46,205 bases of DNA from contig JACRDU010000057.1 in NCBI GenBank assembly GCA_016218495.1, positions 1 through 46,205 of the forward strand, read 5' to 3'. Under the pieces are notes generated by a model, which did no database searches, was not told the DNA's origin, and saw nothing but the letters and a program-made list of their open reading frames with translations. Below, one piece after another: positions 32,294 to 39,951 of the stretch. The first letter of the stretch is position 1. Every line of letters begins with the position of its first letter. The position numbers and the translations under genes are program-made. The DNA is from Elusimicrobiota bacterium. Lineage in GTDB: Bacteria > Elusimicrobiota > Elusimicrobia > UBA1565.

Positions 32294-33600
32294 CAGGCTT
32301 CGGCGGCCGCCGGAGCGGGAGCGAGCGCCGGGGCGGTCCCGGACTCCGCGTCCCCGATGGCCTTCTTGAGGGGCCGGAGCACGGCGAGGATGCCCAAGCC
32401 GGCCCCCATGGAGATGAAGGTCAGCAGCAGGAAGAAGTTCTCCTTCGACATCTTCTCCCAGAACGTGCCGATGTACCCCGAGAGGTAGTTGCCGAAGAAG
32501 CTCGACAGGAACCACAGGCCCATCAGCATCGAGACCATCCGCGGCGGGGCCAGCTTGGTCACCAGGGACAGGCCCACCGGCGACAGGTAGAGCTCGCCTA
32601 TGGTGATGACGAAGGTGCAGGCGGTCAGCCACCACAGGCTGGCCTTGGCGCCCCCCGACACGACGTGCGCCGCGGGCAGCAGCACCAGGAACGAGGCGCC
32701 CAGGAGCAGGCAGCCTATGGCCATCTTGGTGGCGCTCATCGGCTCCTCTCCGCGCTTGTCCTGCCAGGCCCAGAAGGCGGTGAGCACGGGCGTGAATATG
32801 AAGATCATCGCCGGGTTGAAGGACTGGAACCAGGAGGCCGGCATCTCCCAGCCGAAGATGTGCCGCTCGGTGTCCGTGTCCGCCCACAGCGCCAGGGTGT
32901 TGCCCTGCTGCTCGTAGGCGCTCCAGAAGACGATGTTGAAGGCGCACAGGACGACCAGGGCCCAGATGCGCTTCCATTCGTCGGGCGTGAGCGGCTCGGC
33001 CTTGGCGTCCCCGGCCGCCTCGCGCATCAGGTTGTCGGGAGCGAGGTGCTTCTGCCCCCAGATGTAGACGGCCAGCCCGAGCAGCATCCCGACGCCGGCG
33101 GCGGCGAAGCCGTAGTGCCAGCCGTAGACCTCGCCCAGAGTGCCGCAGACCAGCGGGGAGAGGAAGGCGCCGAGGTTGATGCCCACATAGAAGATGCTGA
33201 AGGCCGAGTCGCGGCGGTGGTCGCCGGGGGGGTAGAGCGCGCCGACCTGGGTGGAGATGTTGGGCTTGAAGGCGCCGTTGCCGATGATGAGGAAGATGAG
33301 CGCGGGGAAGAAGAGGCTTTCGAAGGCCATCAGGAAGTGGCCGATGGCCATCAGCACGCCGCCGAGGATGACGGTGCGCCTCTGGCCCAGCACGCGGTCG
33401 GCGAGCATGCCGCCGAAGAAGGGGGTGAAGTAGACGAAGCCGGTGTAGAGGCCGTAGACCTGGGAGGCCTTGTCCTGGGCGAAGAGCAGGTGCTTGGTCA
33501 TGTAGAAGACCAGGAGCGAGCGCATCCCGTAGTAGGAGAAGCGCTCCCACATCTCGGTGAAGAACAGGACGTACAGGCCGGTCGGGTGGCTCTTTCTCAT
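32293..33600 (-). CDS. POT/PTR-family proton-coupled peptide transporter
   Basis: A 435-residue protein, slightly short for the family. The first helix has the ExxER-type signature FFTEMWERFSYYGMRSLLVFY; GGMLADRVLGQRRTVILGG and FSIFYVGINLGAFLSPLVCGTLGE are further PTR2 blocks. It imports di- and tripeptides with protons. The ATG at 33609 overlaps the TATAAT itself, so the start at 33600 (MRKSHPTG), 7 bases after that hexamer, is preferred. It is divergent from tRNA-Pro. Confidence 0.9.
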   Translation of the reverse strand: MRKSHPTGLYVLFFTEMWERFSYYGMRSLLVFYMTKHLLFAQDKASQVYGLYTGFVYFTPFFGGMLADRVLGQRRTVILGGVLMAIGHFLMAFESLFFPALIFLIIGNGAFKPNISTQVGALYPPGDHRRDSAFSIFYVGINLGAFLSPLVCGTLGEVYGWHYGFAAAGVGMLLGLAVYIWGQKHLAPDNLMREAAGDAKAEPLTPDEWKRIWALVVLCAFNIVFWSAYEQQGNTLALWADTDTERHIFGWEMPASWFQSFNPAMIFIFTPVLTAFWAWQDKRGEEPMSATKMAIGCLLLGASFLVLLPAAHVVSGGAKASLWWLTACTFVITIGELYLSPVGLSLVTKLAPPRMVSMLMGLWFLSSFFGNYLSGYIGTFWEKMSKENFFLLLTFISMGAGLGILAVLRPLKKAIGDAESGTAPALAPAPAAAEA

Positions 33601-33607
33601 ACGGCTC

Positions 33608-33613
33608 ATTATA
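33608..33613 (-). promoter_or_regulatory. consensus -10 TATAAT, leaderless geometry
   Basis: On the minus strand CC-TATAAT is followed by GAGCCGT and the ATG at 33600. The tRNA-Pro promoter on the other strand lies within 26 bases. Confidence 0.65.
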
Positions 33614-33638
33614 GGCAAAGTGGCACGGGATATTGTTC

Positions 33639-33644
33639 TAGAAT
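33639..33644 (+). promoter_or_regulatory. -10 hexamer TAGAAT of tRNA-Pro operon
   Basis: TAGAAT ends 9 bases before the tRNA 5' end, a normal spacing. No convincing -35 is seen. Confidence 0.5.
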
Positions 33645-33653
33645 CAGGCGGTA

Positions 33654-33726
33654 CGGAGCGTAGCTCAATCGGTAGAGCGCCTGCTTTGGGAGCAGGAGGC
33701 TCCCGGTTCAAGTCCGGGCGCTCCGA
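33654..33726 (+). tRNA. tRNA-Pro (anticodon TGG)
   Basis: Acceptor CGGAGCG/CGCTCCG, D arm GCTC-AATCGGTA-GAGC, anticodon stem CCTGC/GCAGG with loop TTTGGGA (TGG, proline), T arm CCCGG-TTCAAGT-CCGGG and discriminator A. The bases after it read ACCA, so CCA is displaced by one base and is probably added after transcription. The next gene starts 6 bases downstream. Confidence 0.96.
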
Positions 33727-33732
33727 ACCACT

Positions 33733-33954
33733 ATGCTCATCAAGCTGCGCGTCCACCCAGACTCCAAGAAGGACGCCGTGCAGCGCCTCAAGCCCGACCA
33801 CTACGAGGTCTGGACCCGCGCCGCCGCCGAGCGCGGCCAGGCCAACGCCGCCGTGCTGGCCCTGATGGGGAAGACCCTGTCCATCCATCCGGGACGCATC
33901 CGTCTCATCAAAGGGGCGACCAGCCCCAGCAAGATAATAGAGGTGCCGGGATGA
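33733..33954 (+). CDS. yggU: YggU/DUF167 family protein
   Basis: A 73-residue protein, the typical length. The family motif RAAAERGQANAAVLALMGKTL and the closing IRLIKGATSPSKIIEV are clear. The family has a small alpha/beta fold of unknown role. It begins only 6 bases after tRNA-Pro, with no room for a ribosome site, so it is very likely translated from a processed tRNA-mRNA transcript. The stop overlaps the next start as ATGA. Confidence 0.9.
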   Translation: MLIKLRVHPDSKKDAVQRLKPDHYEVWTRAAAERGQANAAVLALMGKTLSIHPGRIRLIKGATSPSKIIEVPG

Positions 33955-35675
33955 AGAGACTAGTCTGCCTGCTCGCCGTCGCCGCCCTGGCCGCCTGCGG
34001 CGGCCCCAAGGGCCCCCGCGCCTTCACCTACGCCACCACCGGCGAGGTGACCAGCCTCGACCCCGTCTTCCCCTATGACGGCGACAGCCAGGGCCTCCTT
34101 TATAACGTCTATGAGACCTTGGTGGCCTTCGAAGGCGAGACCAACGACAAGGTCGTCCCGAAGCTCTCCACCGAGGTGCCCAGCCGCGAGAACGGCTTGG
34201 TGTCCAAGGACGGCCGCAGCTACCGCTTCCCCATCCGCAAGGGCGTCAAGTTCCACGACGGGCGGGAGCTGACCCCGGCCGACGTGCGCTATTCCCTGCT
34301 GCGCTTCATGCTGACCGACCGCGACGGCGGGCCCTCTTCCCTGCTGCTCGAGCCCATCCTCGGCGTGACGAGCACCCGCGACAAGGCCGGGAAGCTCTCG
34401 GTGTCCTACGCCCAGGCGGCGAAGGCGGTGACGGTGGACGGCGACGCCGTGGTGGTGCGCCTGAAGGACCCCTTCGGTCCCTTCCTCGCCATCATGGCGC
34501 GCTGGTCGTATGTGATGAGCCTGTCCTGGGCGGAGGAGAAGGGCGCCTGGGACGGGGAGGAGAAGGGCTGGGAGGCGTTCAACAACCCCAAGGCCGAGGA
34601 CTCGAAGTTCTTCGCCGAGGCGAACGGCACGGGGCCCTTCAAGGTCCAGCGCTGGGACCGGACCGGGCGCCGCGTCATCCTGGCCCGCCATGACGGCTAT
34701 TGGCGCGGGCCGGCCAGGCTCGAGCGGGTGATGCAGGTCGCCATCCCGGAGTTCTCCACGCGCAAGCTGCTGCTGCAGGGCGGGGACGCCGACATAATCG
34801 CCGTGCCGCGCCCGCTCATCTCCCAACTCAGCGGGCTCGACGGCGTGGTGGTGAAGGACGGCCTGCCGCGCCTCTTGACCGACCCGACGCTCTTCTTCAC
34901 CTTCAAGATCAACGCCTCGGCCAACCCCGACATCGGCTCGGGCAAGCTCGACGGGGACGGCATCCCGCCGGACTTCTTCGCCGACAAGGACGTGCGCAAG
35001 GGCTTCGCCTACGCCTTCGACTACGACGCGTTCGTGACCGACACGTTCAAGGGGAAGGCCCGCCGCGCCATCGGCAGCGTGCCTCCGGGCCTGCCGGGCT
35101 TCGACCCGACGGCCCCGCACTACGACCATGACCTCAAGAAGGCCGAGGAGCACCTGAGGAAGGCCTGGGGCGGGAAGGCCTGGGAGAAGGGCTTCCGCTT
35201 CACCATCACCTACAACACGGGAGGGGACACCCGCGAAGCGGCCTGCCAGATCCTCAAGAAGAACATCGAGTCGCTCAATGCGAAGTTCCGGGTCGACCTG
35301 CGCGGGGTGGAGTGGGCCTCCTTCCTCGACCGCGCCCAGCGCAAGCAGATGCCGCTCTTCGCCCGGGGCTGGACGGCGGACTATCCCGACGCGCACAACT
35401 TCGCTTTCCCGTTCTACCACCGCGACGGCCGCTACCCGACCGCGCAGGGCTTTTCCGACGCCGAGCTCGACTCCCTGGTCGACCGGGCCGTGCGCGAGGT
35501 GGACGCGGCAAAGCGCGCGGCGCTCTACGCGAAGGTGGCGCGGCGCGCCTACGAGCTGGCGCCCCAGCTCTACACCGTCCACCCGGCGGGCGTCTACGGG
35601 ATGCGCTCGGACGTGAAGGGGTTCTACGACAACGCGGTGCTGATGGGCGTGGACTTCTACCCGCTCCACAGGTGA
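33951..35675 (+). CDS. peptide/nickel-type ABC substrate-binding lipoprotein (SBP family 5)
   Basis: A 574-residue protein. The signal ends at the lipobox LAAC (Cys16). The SBP family 5 entry motif FTYATTGEVTSLDPVFPYDGDS and IRKGVKFHDGRELTPADVRYSLLRFM are typical of DppA/OppA-like proteins, as is LFARGWTADYPDAHNFAFPFYH. The permease and ATPase partners are not in the window. It overlaps YggU by ATGA and endonuclease III by GTGA. Confidence 0.88.
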   Translation: MKRLVCLLAVAALAACGGPKGPRAFTYATTGEVTSLDPVFPYDGDSQGLLYNVYETLVAFEGETNDKVVPKLSTEVPSRENGLVSKDGRSYRFPIRKGVKFHDGRELTPADVRYSLLRFMLTDRDGGPSSLLLEPILGVTSTRDKAGKLSVSYAQAAKAVTVDGDAVVVRLKDPFGPFLAIMARWSYVMSLSWAEEKGAWDGEEKGWEAFNNPKAEDSKFFAEANGTGPFKVQRWDRTGRRVILARHDGYWRGPARLERVMQVAIPEFSTRKLLLQGGDADIIAVPRPLISQLSGLDGVVVKDGLPRLLTDPTLFFTFKINASANPDIGSGKLDGDGIPPDFFADKDVRKGFAYAFDYDAFVTDTFKGKARRAIGSVPPGLPGFDPTAPHYDHDLKKAEEHLRKAWGGKAWEKGFRFTITYNTGGDTREAACQILKKNIESLNAKFRVDLRGVEWASFLDRAQRKQMPLFARGWTADYPDAHNFAFPFYHRDGRYPTAQGFSDAELDSLVDRAVREVDAAKRAALYAKVARRAYELAPQLYTVHPAGVYGMRSDVKGFYDNAVLMGVDFYPLHR

Positions 35676-36331
35676 CCGAGCATATCGCGCAAGGAAGGGT
35701 CGACCGCCCGGAGCAGGCCCGGCTGACCCTCAAGGCCCTGCGCGGCCTCTATCCGAAGGCCGAGTGCGAGCTGGACTTCTCGAATCCGCTCGAGCTCGCG
35801 GTTGCCGTCATCCTGTCGGCGCAGTGCACGGACAAGCGCGTCAACCTGGTGACGCCCGCCCTGTTCAAGCGCTACAAGACGGCGGCGGCGTTCGCCGCGG
35901 CCGACCCCGCCGAGCTCGAGGCCCTCATCCGCTCCACCGGCTTCTTCCGCTCCAAGGCCAGGTCCATCCGCGAGATGGCGGCCGTGGTGGCGCGCGCGCA
36001 CGGCGGCAAGGTCCCGGACTCGATGGAGAAGCTCCTGACCCTGCGCGGGGTGGCGCGCAAGACCGCCAACGTCATCCTCGGCACGGCCTACGGGAAGTCC
36101 GAGGGAATCGTCGTGGACACCCACATGAAGCGGGTGGCCTTCCGGCTCGGGCTGACACGGCAGACCGACCCGGTCAAGGTCGAGCGGGACCTCATGGCCT
36201 GCGTGCCTCGCGCGGACTGGATTTACTTCGGCCACGCCATGGTCTGGCACGGCCGGCGGCTGTGCGGGGCGCTCAAGCCGCGCTGCGCCGAATGCCCGAT
36301 GGCGTCCTTCTGCCCGAAGCGAGGCGTCTAG
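35672..36331 (+). CDS. nth: endonuclease III (DNA glycosylase/AP lyase)
   Basis: A 219-residue protein of family length. The helix-hairpin-helix LLTLRGVARKTANVIL carries the catalytic Lys130 and VDTHMKRV carries Asp149. The [4Fe-4S] loop has Cys198, Cys205, Cys208 and Cys214 (C-x6-C-x2-C-x5-C). It removes oxidised pyrimidines. The GTG start at 35672 overlaps the preceding stop. Confidence 0.96.
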   Translation: MTEHIAQGRVDRPEQARLTLKALRGLYPKAECELDFSNPLELAVAVILSAQCTDKRVNLVTPALFKRYKTAAAFAAADPAELEALIRSTGFFRSKARSIREMAAVVARAHGGKVPDSMEKLLTLRGVARKTANVILGTAYGKSEGIVVDTHMKRVAFRLGLTRQTDPVKVERDLMACVPRADWIYFGHAMVWHGRRLCGALKPRCAECPMASFCPKRGV

Positions 36332-36402
36332 CAGCAATGCTGGTCACTTAAGGCCTCCTTCCTAGGCCCAGAAGCCTGCATGTTCCGGATAATTTCCTCA
36401 GC

Positions 36403-36418
36403 AAAAATTGGAATTTTT
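36403..36418. repeat. AT-rich perfect inverted repeat
   Basis: AAAAATT and AATTTTT flank GG. It lies about 70 bases after the endonuclease III stop and could be a weak bidirectional terminator for that operon. Confidence 0.45.
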
Positions 36419-36420
36419 CA

Positions 36421-36436
36421 CCGTCGCCAGCGACGG
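36421..36436. repeat. GC-rich perfect inverted repeat
   Basis: CCGTCGC and GCGACGG flank CA. It directly follows the AT-rich inverted repeat and precedes the micro-ORF promoter region. Confidence 0.5.
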
Positions 36437-36446
36437 AATTAACGCT

Positions 36447-36452
36447 TAAGAT
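36447..36452 (+). promoter_or_regulatory. -10 candidate TAAGAT for micro-ORF
   Basis: TAAGAT has a weak -35 TCGCCA 17 bases upstream (36424-36429). The implied start of transcription falls near the ribosome site, so the true promoter could be further upstream. Confidence 0.3.
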
Positions 36453-36465
36453 AAAAGGATATTTT

Positions 36466-36537
36466 ATGGAAATCTTGCAGGTCTCAGGGCCGAGATTTCC
36501 TCCGCGCCTTCCGCAATTGGGAGCTGTTCCTTTCTGA
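36466..36537 (+). CDS. 23-aa micro-ORF with ribosome site and terminator
   Basis: A 23-codon ORF (starts MEILQVSGPRF, ends LGAVPF, five prolines) has AAAGGA (36454-36459) 6 bases before its ATG, an ideal Shine-Dalgarno. Its TGA is the first three bases of the terminator stem. The coding region also forms a hairpin, GGAAATCT pairing with AGATTTCC. It could be a short peptide gene, an orphan leader peptide or a structured small RNA. The sequence is visibly less GC-rich than the neighbours. The rest of the 36332-36658 gap holds two inverted repeats and, at 36599-36612, a 14-bp palindrome. Confidence 0.45.
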   Translation: MEILQVSGPRFPPRLPQLGAVPF

Positions 36538-36564
36538 CGCAGCGGTCAGTCTGCGTCATTTTTT
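36535..36564 (+). terminator. strong Rho-independent terminator
   Basis: TGACGCAG and CTGCGTCA pair around an 8-base loop and are followed by six T residues. It is the best intrinsic terminator in the window and reads rightward. Confidence 0.85.
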
Positions 36565-36658
36565 AGAAAATTCTCCCGTGCAATACAGTCAAATGCGGCA
36601 TCGCGCGCGATGTTGAGCCGCGGTTCCTTAAGCAACCGGCATTGCGTCTAGCCCACGG

Positions 36659-37690
36659 TTAGAACTTAGGCAGGATGGCGGGCGGACGGGAGCAGCGGTT
36701 CCCCGCCTTCGCGATGGCGCGGTGCCAGGCGAAATACTTGAGGCCTTCCGAGGCGACGTGCACGCAGCCGGATTCCCCGTACATCTCGCCGTAGCGGCCC
36801 AGAAGGTGGCCGACCTCGTGGATCCACATCGTGGCGGCCGCGTCGAGGTTCTCGGCTTCGCTCGTGGGCTGGGCGGAAGGGTCGAGGAGCGTCTCTCCGC
36901 TCAAGAACGGCAGCAGGGTGACGGCTCCGGCGCCGCCGAAGGGGGCTTGGGGGTTGTTGTCCACGAAGCCCGTCGTCAGGCCGCCGCGGGCGAGGACATA
37001 GACGGGCATGTCGTCGTCCGGCACGAGAAAGGCGGCGTTGGTCAGCACGAAGTCCGCCTCGGTGATGCTCTTGATGTAGTGGGCCCAATGCATGAACGAG
37101 TACATCGCGGAGTCATCGGGGTCCCGCAGCAGGGGCCCTTCCTTCGTGCGGATGCCTGAGAGGGCCTTATGGAGCGAGAGGAAGCGCCGGAGGGCGTCGG
37201 CCTTGGCCGCCGCCGGGGACATCCCGAGGGTCTCCGGGAAGAGCCGCGCGAAGACCTGGGGTCCGCGCGCGTCGAATTCGCGCGAGACGAGGGCGGCGGC
37301 GACGGACCCTCCCCCATCGGTCGTCGGGTCGAATGTGACCGCGGCGATGCAGGCGGCTTCGGCGGGCCGGCGGAAGGCGATGTCGGGCCGAGCGAACTCG
37401 GCGCGCAGGTCCCTCGCCCCGACCTCGCGGAGCTTGATGCGGTAGCCCAGCCAGCGCTTGGCCAGGCGCTCAACCCGGGCGTAAAGCGCCGTCCGGCCCC
37501 GAGCGCCGAGTCCGGGGACGCGGCCGTCTTCGAGATAGAGGACCCTGAGCTCGAGGGTGGCATCCTTCGGGACGGGCCGGAGGATAGGCAGCGCATCGTA
37601 GCGGCGCATGGTGAACATGCAGGGATGCTCCCTGCGGCAGGCGGCCGTCGGCAGCAGCAGCAGGGCGAGGGCCAGGGCCCTCCTCACCAT
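36659..37690 (-). CDS. zinc metallopeptidase-like lipoprotein (HExxHxxG)
   Basis: A 343-residue protein. The signal ends in TAAC (Cys18), a lipobox. The zinc motif is WIHEVGHLLGRYGEMYG (His291, Glu292, His295, Gly298), the HExxHxxG of metzincins or archaemetzincins; the third ligand is not obvious. The N-terminal part (ATLELRVLYLEDGRVPG) recalls archaemetzincin-like beta sheets. It ends the long leftward operon, overlapping the metallophosphoesterase by 7 bases. Confidence 0.7.
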   Translation of the reverse strand: MVRRALALALLLLPTAACRREHPCMFTMRRYDALPILRPVPKDATLELRVLYLEDGRVPGLGARGRTALYARVERLAKRWLGYRIKLREVGARDLRAEFARPDIAFRRPAEAACIAAVTFDPTTDGGGSVAAALVSREFDARGPQVFARLFPETLGMSPAAAKADALRRFLSLHKALSGIRTKEGPLLRDPDDSAMYSFMHWAHYIKSITEADFVLTNAAFLVPDDDMPVYVLARGGLTTGFVDNNPQAPFGGAGAVTLLPFLSGETLLDPSAQPTSEAENLDAAATMWIHEVGHLLGRYGEMYGESGCVHVASEGLKYFAWHRAIAKAGNRCSRPPAILPKF

Positions 37691-38715
37691 CGGATGGGGA
37701 ACTCGGTGCCGTCGAGCTCGCGGACCATCTCATGGATGGAGCCGTCGGCTCCCGCCTCGACCCGGATGTAGTGCGCGCGGCGGCGGCGCGGGTAGCCCGG
37801 CGGGAGCGGGTAGAGCGGGGAGCCGCCTCCGGCGGTCAGCACGTACTTCGTCCCGTCCAGTTCGGCGACGCCGAAGGCGTGGATGTGGCCCATGTAGACG
37901 CGGCGCACCTTGCGTCGGGACAGGATCTCCCGGAACCGGCCGGAGCCTCCCTCGAACCAGCCCGAAAGGAACTTGTCGTCGTCGTCCGGAGGCGGCTCCA
38001 CCGACTTGATGAGGCCCTTCAGGTAGACCGGCGGGATGTGCATGAAGACCATCGTGGGCCGCTCGGTGTCCAGCGCTGAGTCGAGCCAGTCCAGCTGGGC
38101 GCCGGTGGCGGCGTAGTCGGAGCTGTCGAAGACGACCAGGCGCCAGGCGCCGCGGTCCACGAAGTAGTCCCCGGGGCCGAAGACGGCGCGGTAGAGGTTC
38201 TTGTCGGCCGGGCCGTTGGGCTGGGAGCGGTCGTGGTTGCCCTGGGCGTGGAAGATGGGCAGGCGAGCGTGCTTGGCCAGCAGGACCAGGTACTTCCTGT
38301 AGTTCTTGGGGATGCCCCGGCTGACGAAGTCCCCCAGCTGTATGACGAGTTCGGGGCTGCGGGTCTGCAGCTCGTCGAGCTGCCGGGCGAAGGCGTCGGC
38401 CCCGGGGTTGAACCAGCGTTCCCAGAAGAAGCGCCCGGGCTCGGCGTCCCCGATGACGGCGAAGGAGAGGTCGCCCCCGCGCGAAGGGGAGGCCGCGAGG
38501 CGGGCCTGCATCGCCTCGGTGCCCCAGACCGGGCGGGCGGCGGCGATGTCCTCGGGCACCTCGGTGTCGAGCGGGCCGACGGCGCCCAGGGCCGGCGCCT
38601 CGCCCGGCACGGCGAGGGCGCCCCGTCCGGGGGACTTGCCGTCGAAGACGGAGCCCGGGTTGAGGACGGCGGCCCAGGCGCCTGAAGCCAGCAGGAGCGC
38701 GAGGGCGGCCTTCAT
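37684..38715 (-). CDS. secreted calcineurin-like metallophosphoesterase
   Basis: A 343-residue protein with a signal peptide. The five blocks of the superfamily are visible: VIGDAEPG (Asp90), QLGDFVSRG (Asp129), QGNHDRS (160-162), MHIPP and GHIHAFG. It would hydrolyse a phosphomono- or diester in the periplasm; the substrate is unknown. Its ATG overlaps the glycosidase stop (ATGA, 38712-38715). Confidence 0.88.
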   Translation of the reverse strand: MKAALALLLASGAWAAVLNPGSVFDGKSPGRGALAVPGEAPALGAVGPLDTEVPEDIAAARPVWGTEAMQARLAASPSRGGDLSFAVIGDAEPGRFFWERWFNPGADAFARQLDELQTRSPELVIQLGDFVSRGIPKNYRKYLVLLAKHARLPIFHAQGNHDRSQPNGPADKNLYRAVFGPGDYFVDRGAWRLVVFDSSDYAATGAQLDWLDSALDTERPTMVFMHIPPVYLKGLIKSVEPPPDDDDKFLSGWFEGGSGRFREILSRRKVRRVYMGHIHAFGVAELDGTKYVLTAGGGSPLYPLPPGYPRRRRAHYIRVEAGADGSIHEMVRELDGTEFPIRW

Positions 38716-39932
38716 GCGGCCTCCGCGGCCGGGACGGCCGAGGGGCGGCGGGCGGCCAGCGGCGAGAGGGCTTCGAGCAGCATGGCGGAGCTCCAGGTGA
38801 ACGGCGTTTCCGACCGGTAGAACCGTCCCGTCATGGCCCGGCCGGTCCGGGGGTCGTAGACCTCGCCGGCCGACCCCTCTTCGATGAGCAGGCGGCAGAC
38901 GGATTCCGCCAGCCGTTCGAGCATCGGGCCCCGGTCGAGCGCGGCCAGCAGGCGCAGCGCCAGGGCGGTCTGCCAGAGCCACACCCCGTCGTCGTGGTAG
39001 CCGGGGACGCCGGCCGCGCGGGCCAGGACGCTGATTTCGGAGCGGGGGTAGCGCTCCGAGGCCCGCGGCCCCCAGGGCGTCATCAGGCCGGCCTTGTCGA
39101 GGGCGCGCAGCACCCGGGCCGACTTCTCCGGTCCGGCCAGACCCCAGACGCAGGCGGCCAGGTTCCCGTCGGAGGAAATCCGTTCGGAGCCGAGGGTGTC
39201 GCGCAAGCAGCCCGCCCCGTCCATCCAGAAGGCCCGCTCGATGCGCCGTGCCAGCGTGCGGGCGGTGCTGAGGGCGTTCTCGGCCGCCGAACGGCGGCCG
39301 AGGGCTGCGTAGAGCTCGGCCAACGCGGAGGCGGCCTTCCAGCGCGCCAGGTTCGTGTAGAGCACGGCGCCGCGGCGGGCCTTCACCTTGTCCTTCCAGT
39401 CGGAGCAGGGGGGCTGGCGGACCAGCCCGTCGGTCTCCCGCCCGGAATACCAGGCCATGGCGGCCTCGAGCCGGGGCAGGGCGAGGCCGGCCCAGGCCAG
39501 CGCGTCGCAGCGCAGGCCGTAGCGGCAGGCGGCCCAGACCAGCAGCGCGTTGGAATCGTAGGAGACGACGAGCTGGTCCGAGGTGAAGTTCGGGACGAGC
39601 GGGGGCTCCAGGCGCAGGCGGTCCTTGAGCAGCGCCCGCGCGAACCGGGCCCAGGGCCAACGCGTGTCGAGCAAGCGCGGGACCAGGCCGTCGTCGCGCT
39701 GCGCGGCGAGGATGGCGTCGAGGGTGTCCCGTACGGCCCGGTCCTCTCCCGCCAGCAGCAGCCCTTCGACGGACCAGGCGAAGTCCCGGGTCCAGACCGA
39801 GCCGAACTGGCCGGGGCCGGCGGTCACCAGGCGGCGCGGGCGCCCGTCCGGGGCGGGCAGCTCCCGGATGTTCGTCCTCAGGCCGTTCGAGGCAAGGACG
39901 CAGGCTTGGAGCAGGGTCTCCCTATCCAGCAC
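38712..39932 (-). CDS. six-hairpin (alpha/alpha)6 glycosidase-like protein
   Basis: A 406-residue protein without a signal peptide. FGSVWTRDFAWSVEGLLLAGEDRAVRDTLDAILAAQRDDGLVPR and SYDSNALLVWAACRYG are typical of the six-hairpin fold of debranching-type, GH63/GH15 or GH100-like glycosidases. An acidic pair near the WTRDF block and YHDDGVWLWQ may be catalytic. The GTG start at 39932 follows TACAAT by 6 bases; a longer reading runs into the neighbouring gene. It is the fourth gene of the operon but has its own leaderless promoter. Confidence 0.72.
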   Translation of the reverse strand: MLDRETLLQACVLASNGLRTNIRELPAPDGRPRRLVTAGPGQFGSVWTRDFAWSVEGLLLAGEDRAVRDTLDAILAAQRDDGLVPRLLDTRWPWARFARALLKDRLRLEPPLVPNFTSDQLVVSYDSNALLVWAACRYGLRCDALAWAGLALPRLEAAMAWYSGRETDGLVRQPPCSDWKDKVKARRGAVLYTNLARWKAASALAELYAALGRRSAAENALSTARTLARRIERAFWMDGAGCLRDTLGSERISSDGNLAACVWGLAGPEKSARVLRALDKAGLMTPWGPRASERYPRSEISVLARAAGVPGYHDDGVWLWQTALALRLLAALDRGPMLERLAESVCRLLIEEGSAGEVYDPRTGRAMTGRFYRSETPFTWSSAMLLEALSPLAARRPSAVPAAEAA

Positions 39933-39938
39933 CCCGCG

Positions 39939-39944
39939 ATTGTA
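39939..39944 (-). promoter_or_regulatory. internal operon promoter TACAAT, leaderless GTG start
   Basis: On the minus strand GG-TACAAT-CGCGGG-GTG, placed in the 19-base gap between the membrane protein gene and the glycosidase gene. Confidence 0.6.
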
Positions 39945-39951
39945 CCACGGC

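Noticed and set aside
36447-36564. Known structured RNA (4.5S/SRP RNA or 6S RNA)
   Set aside because: The SRP core GGTCAGG...GGAAGCAG is absent and the fold is too short for 6S; only a local hairpin and a terminator are seen.
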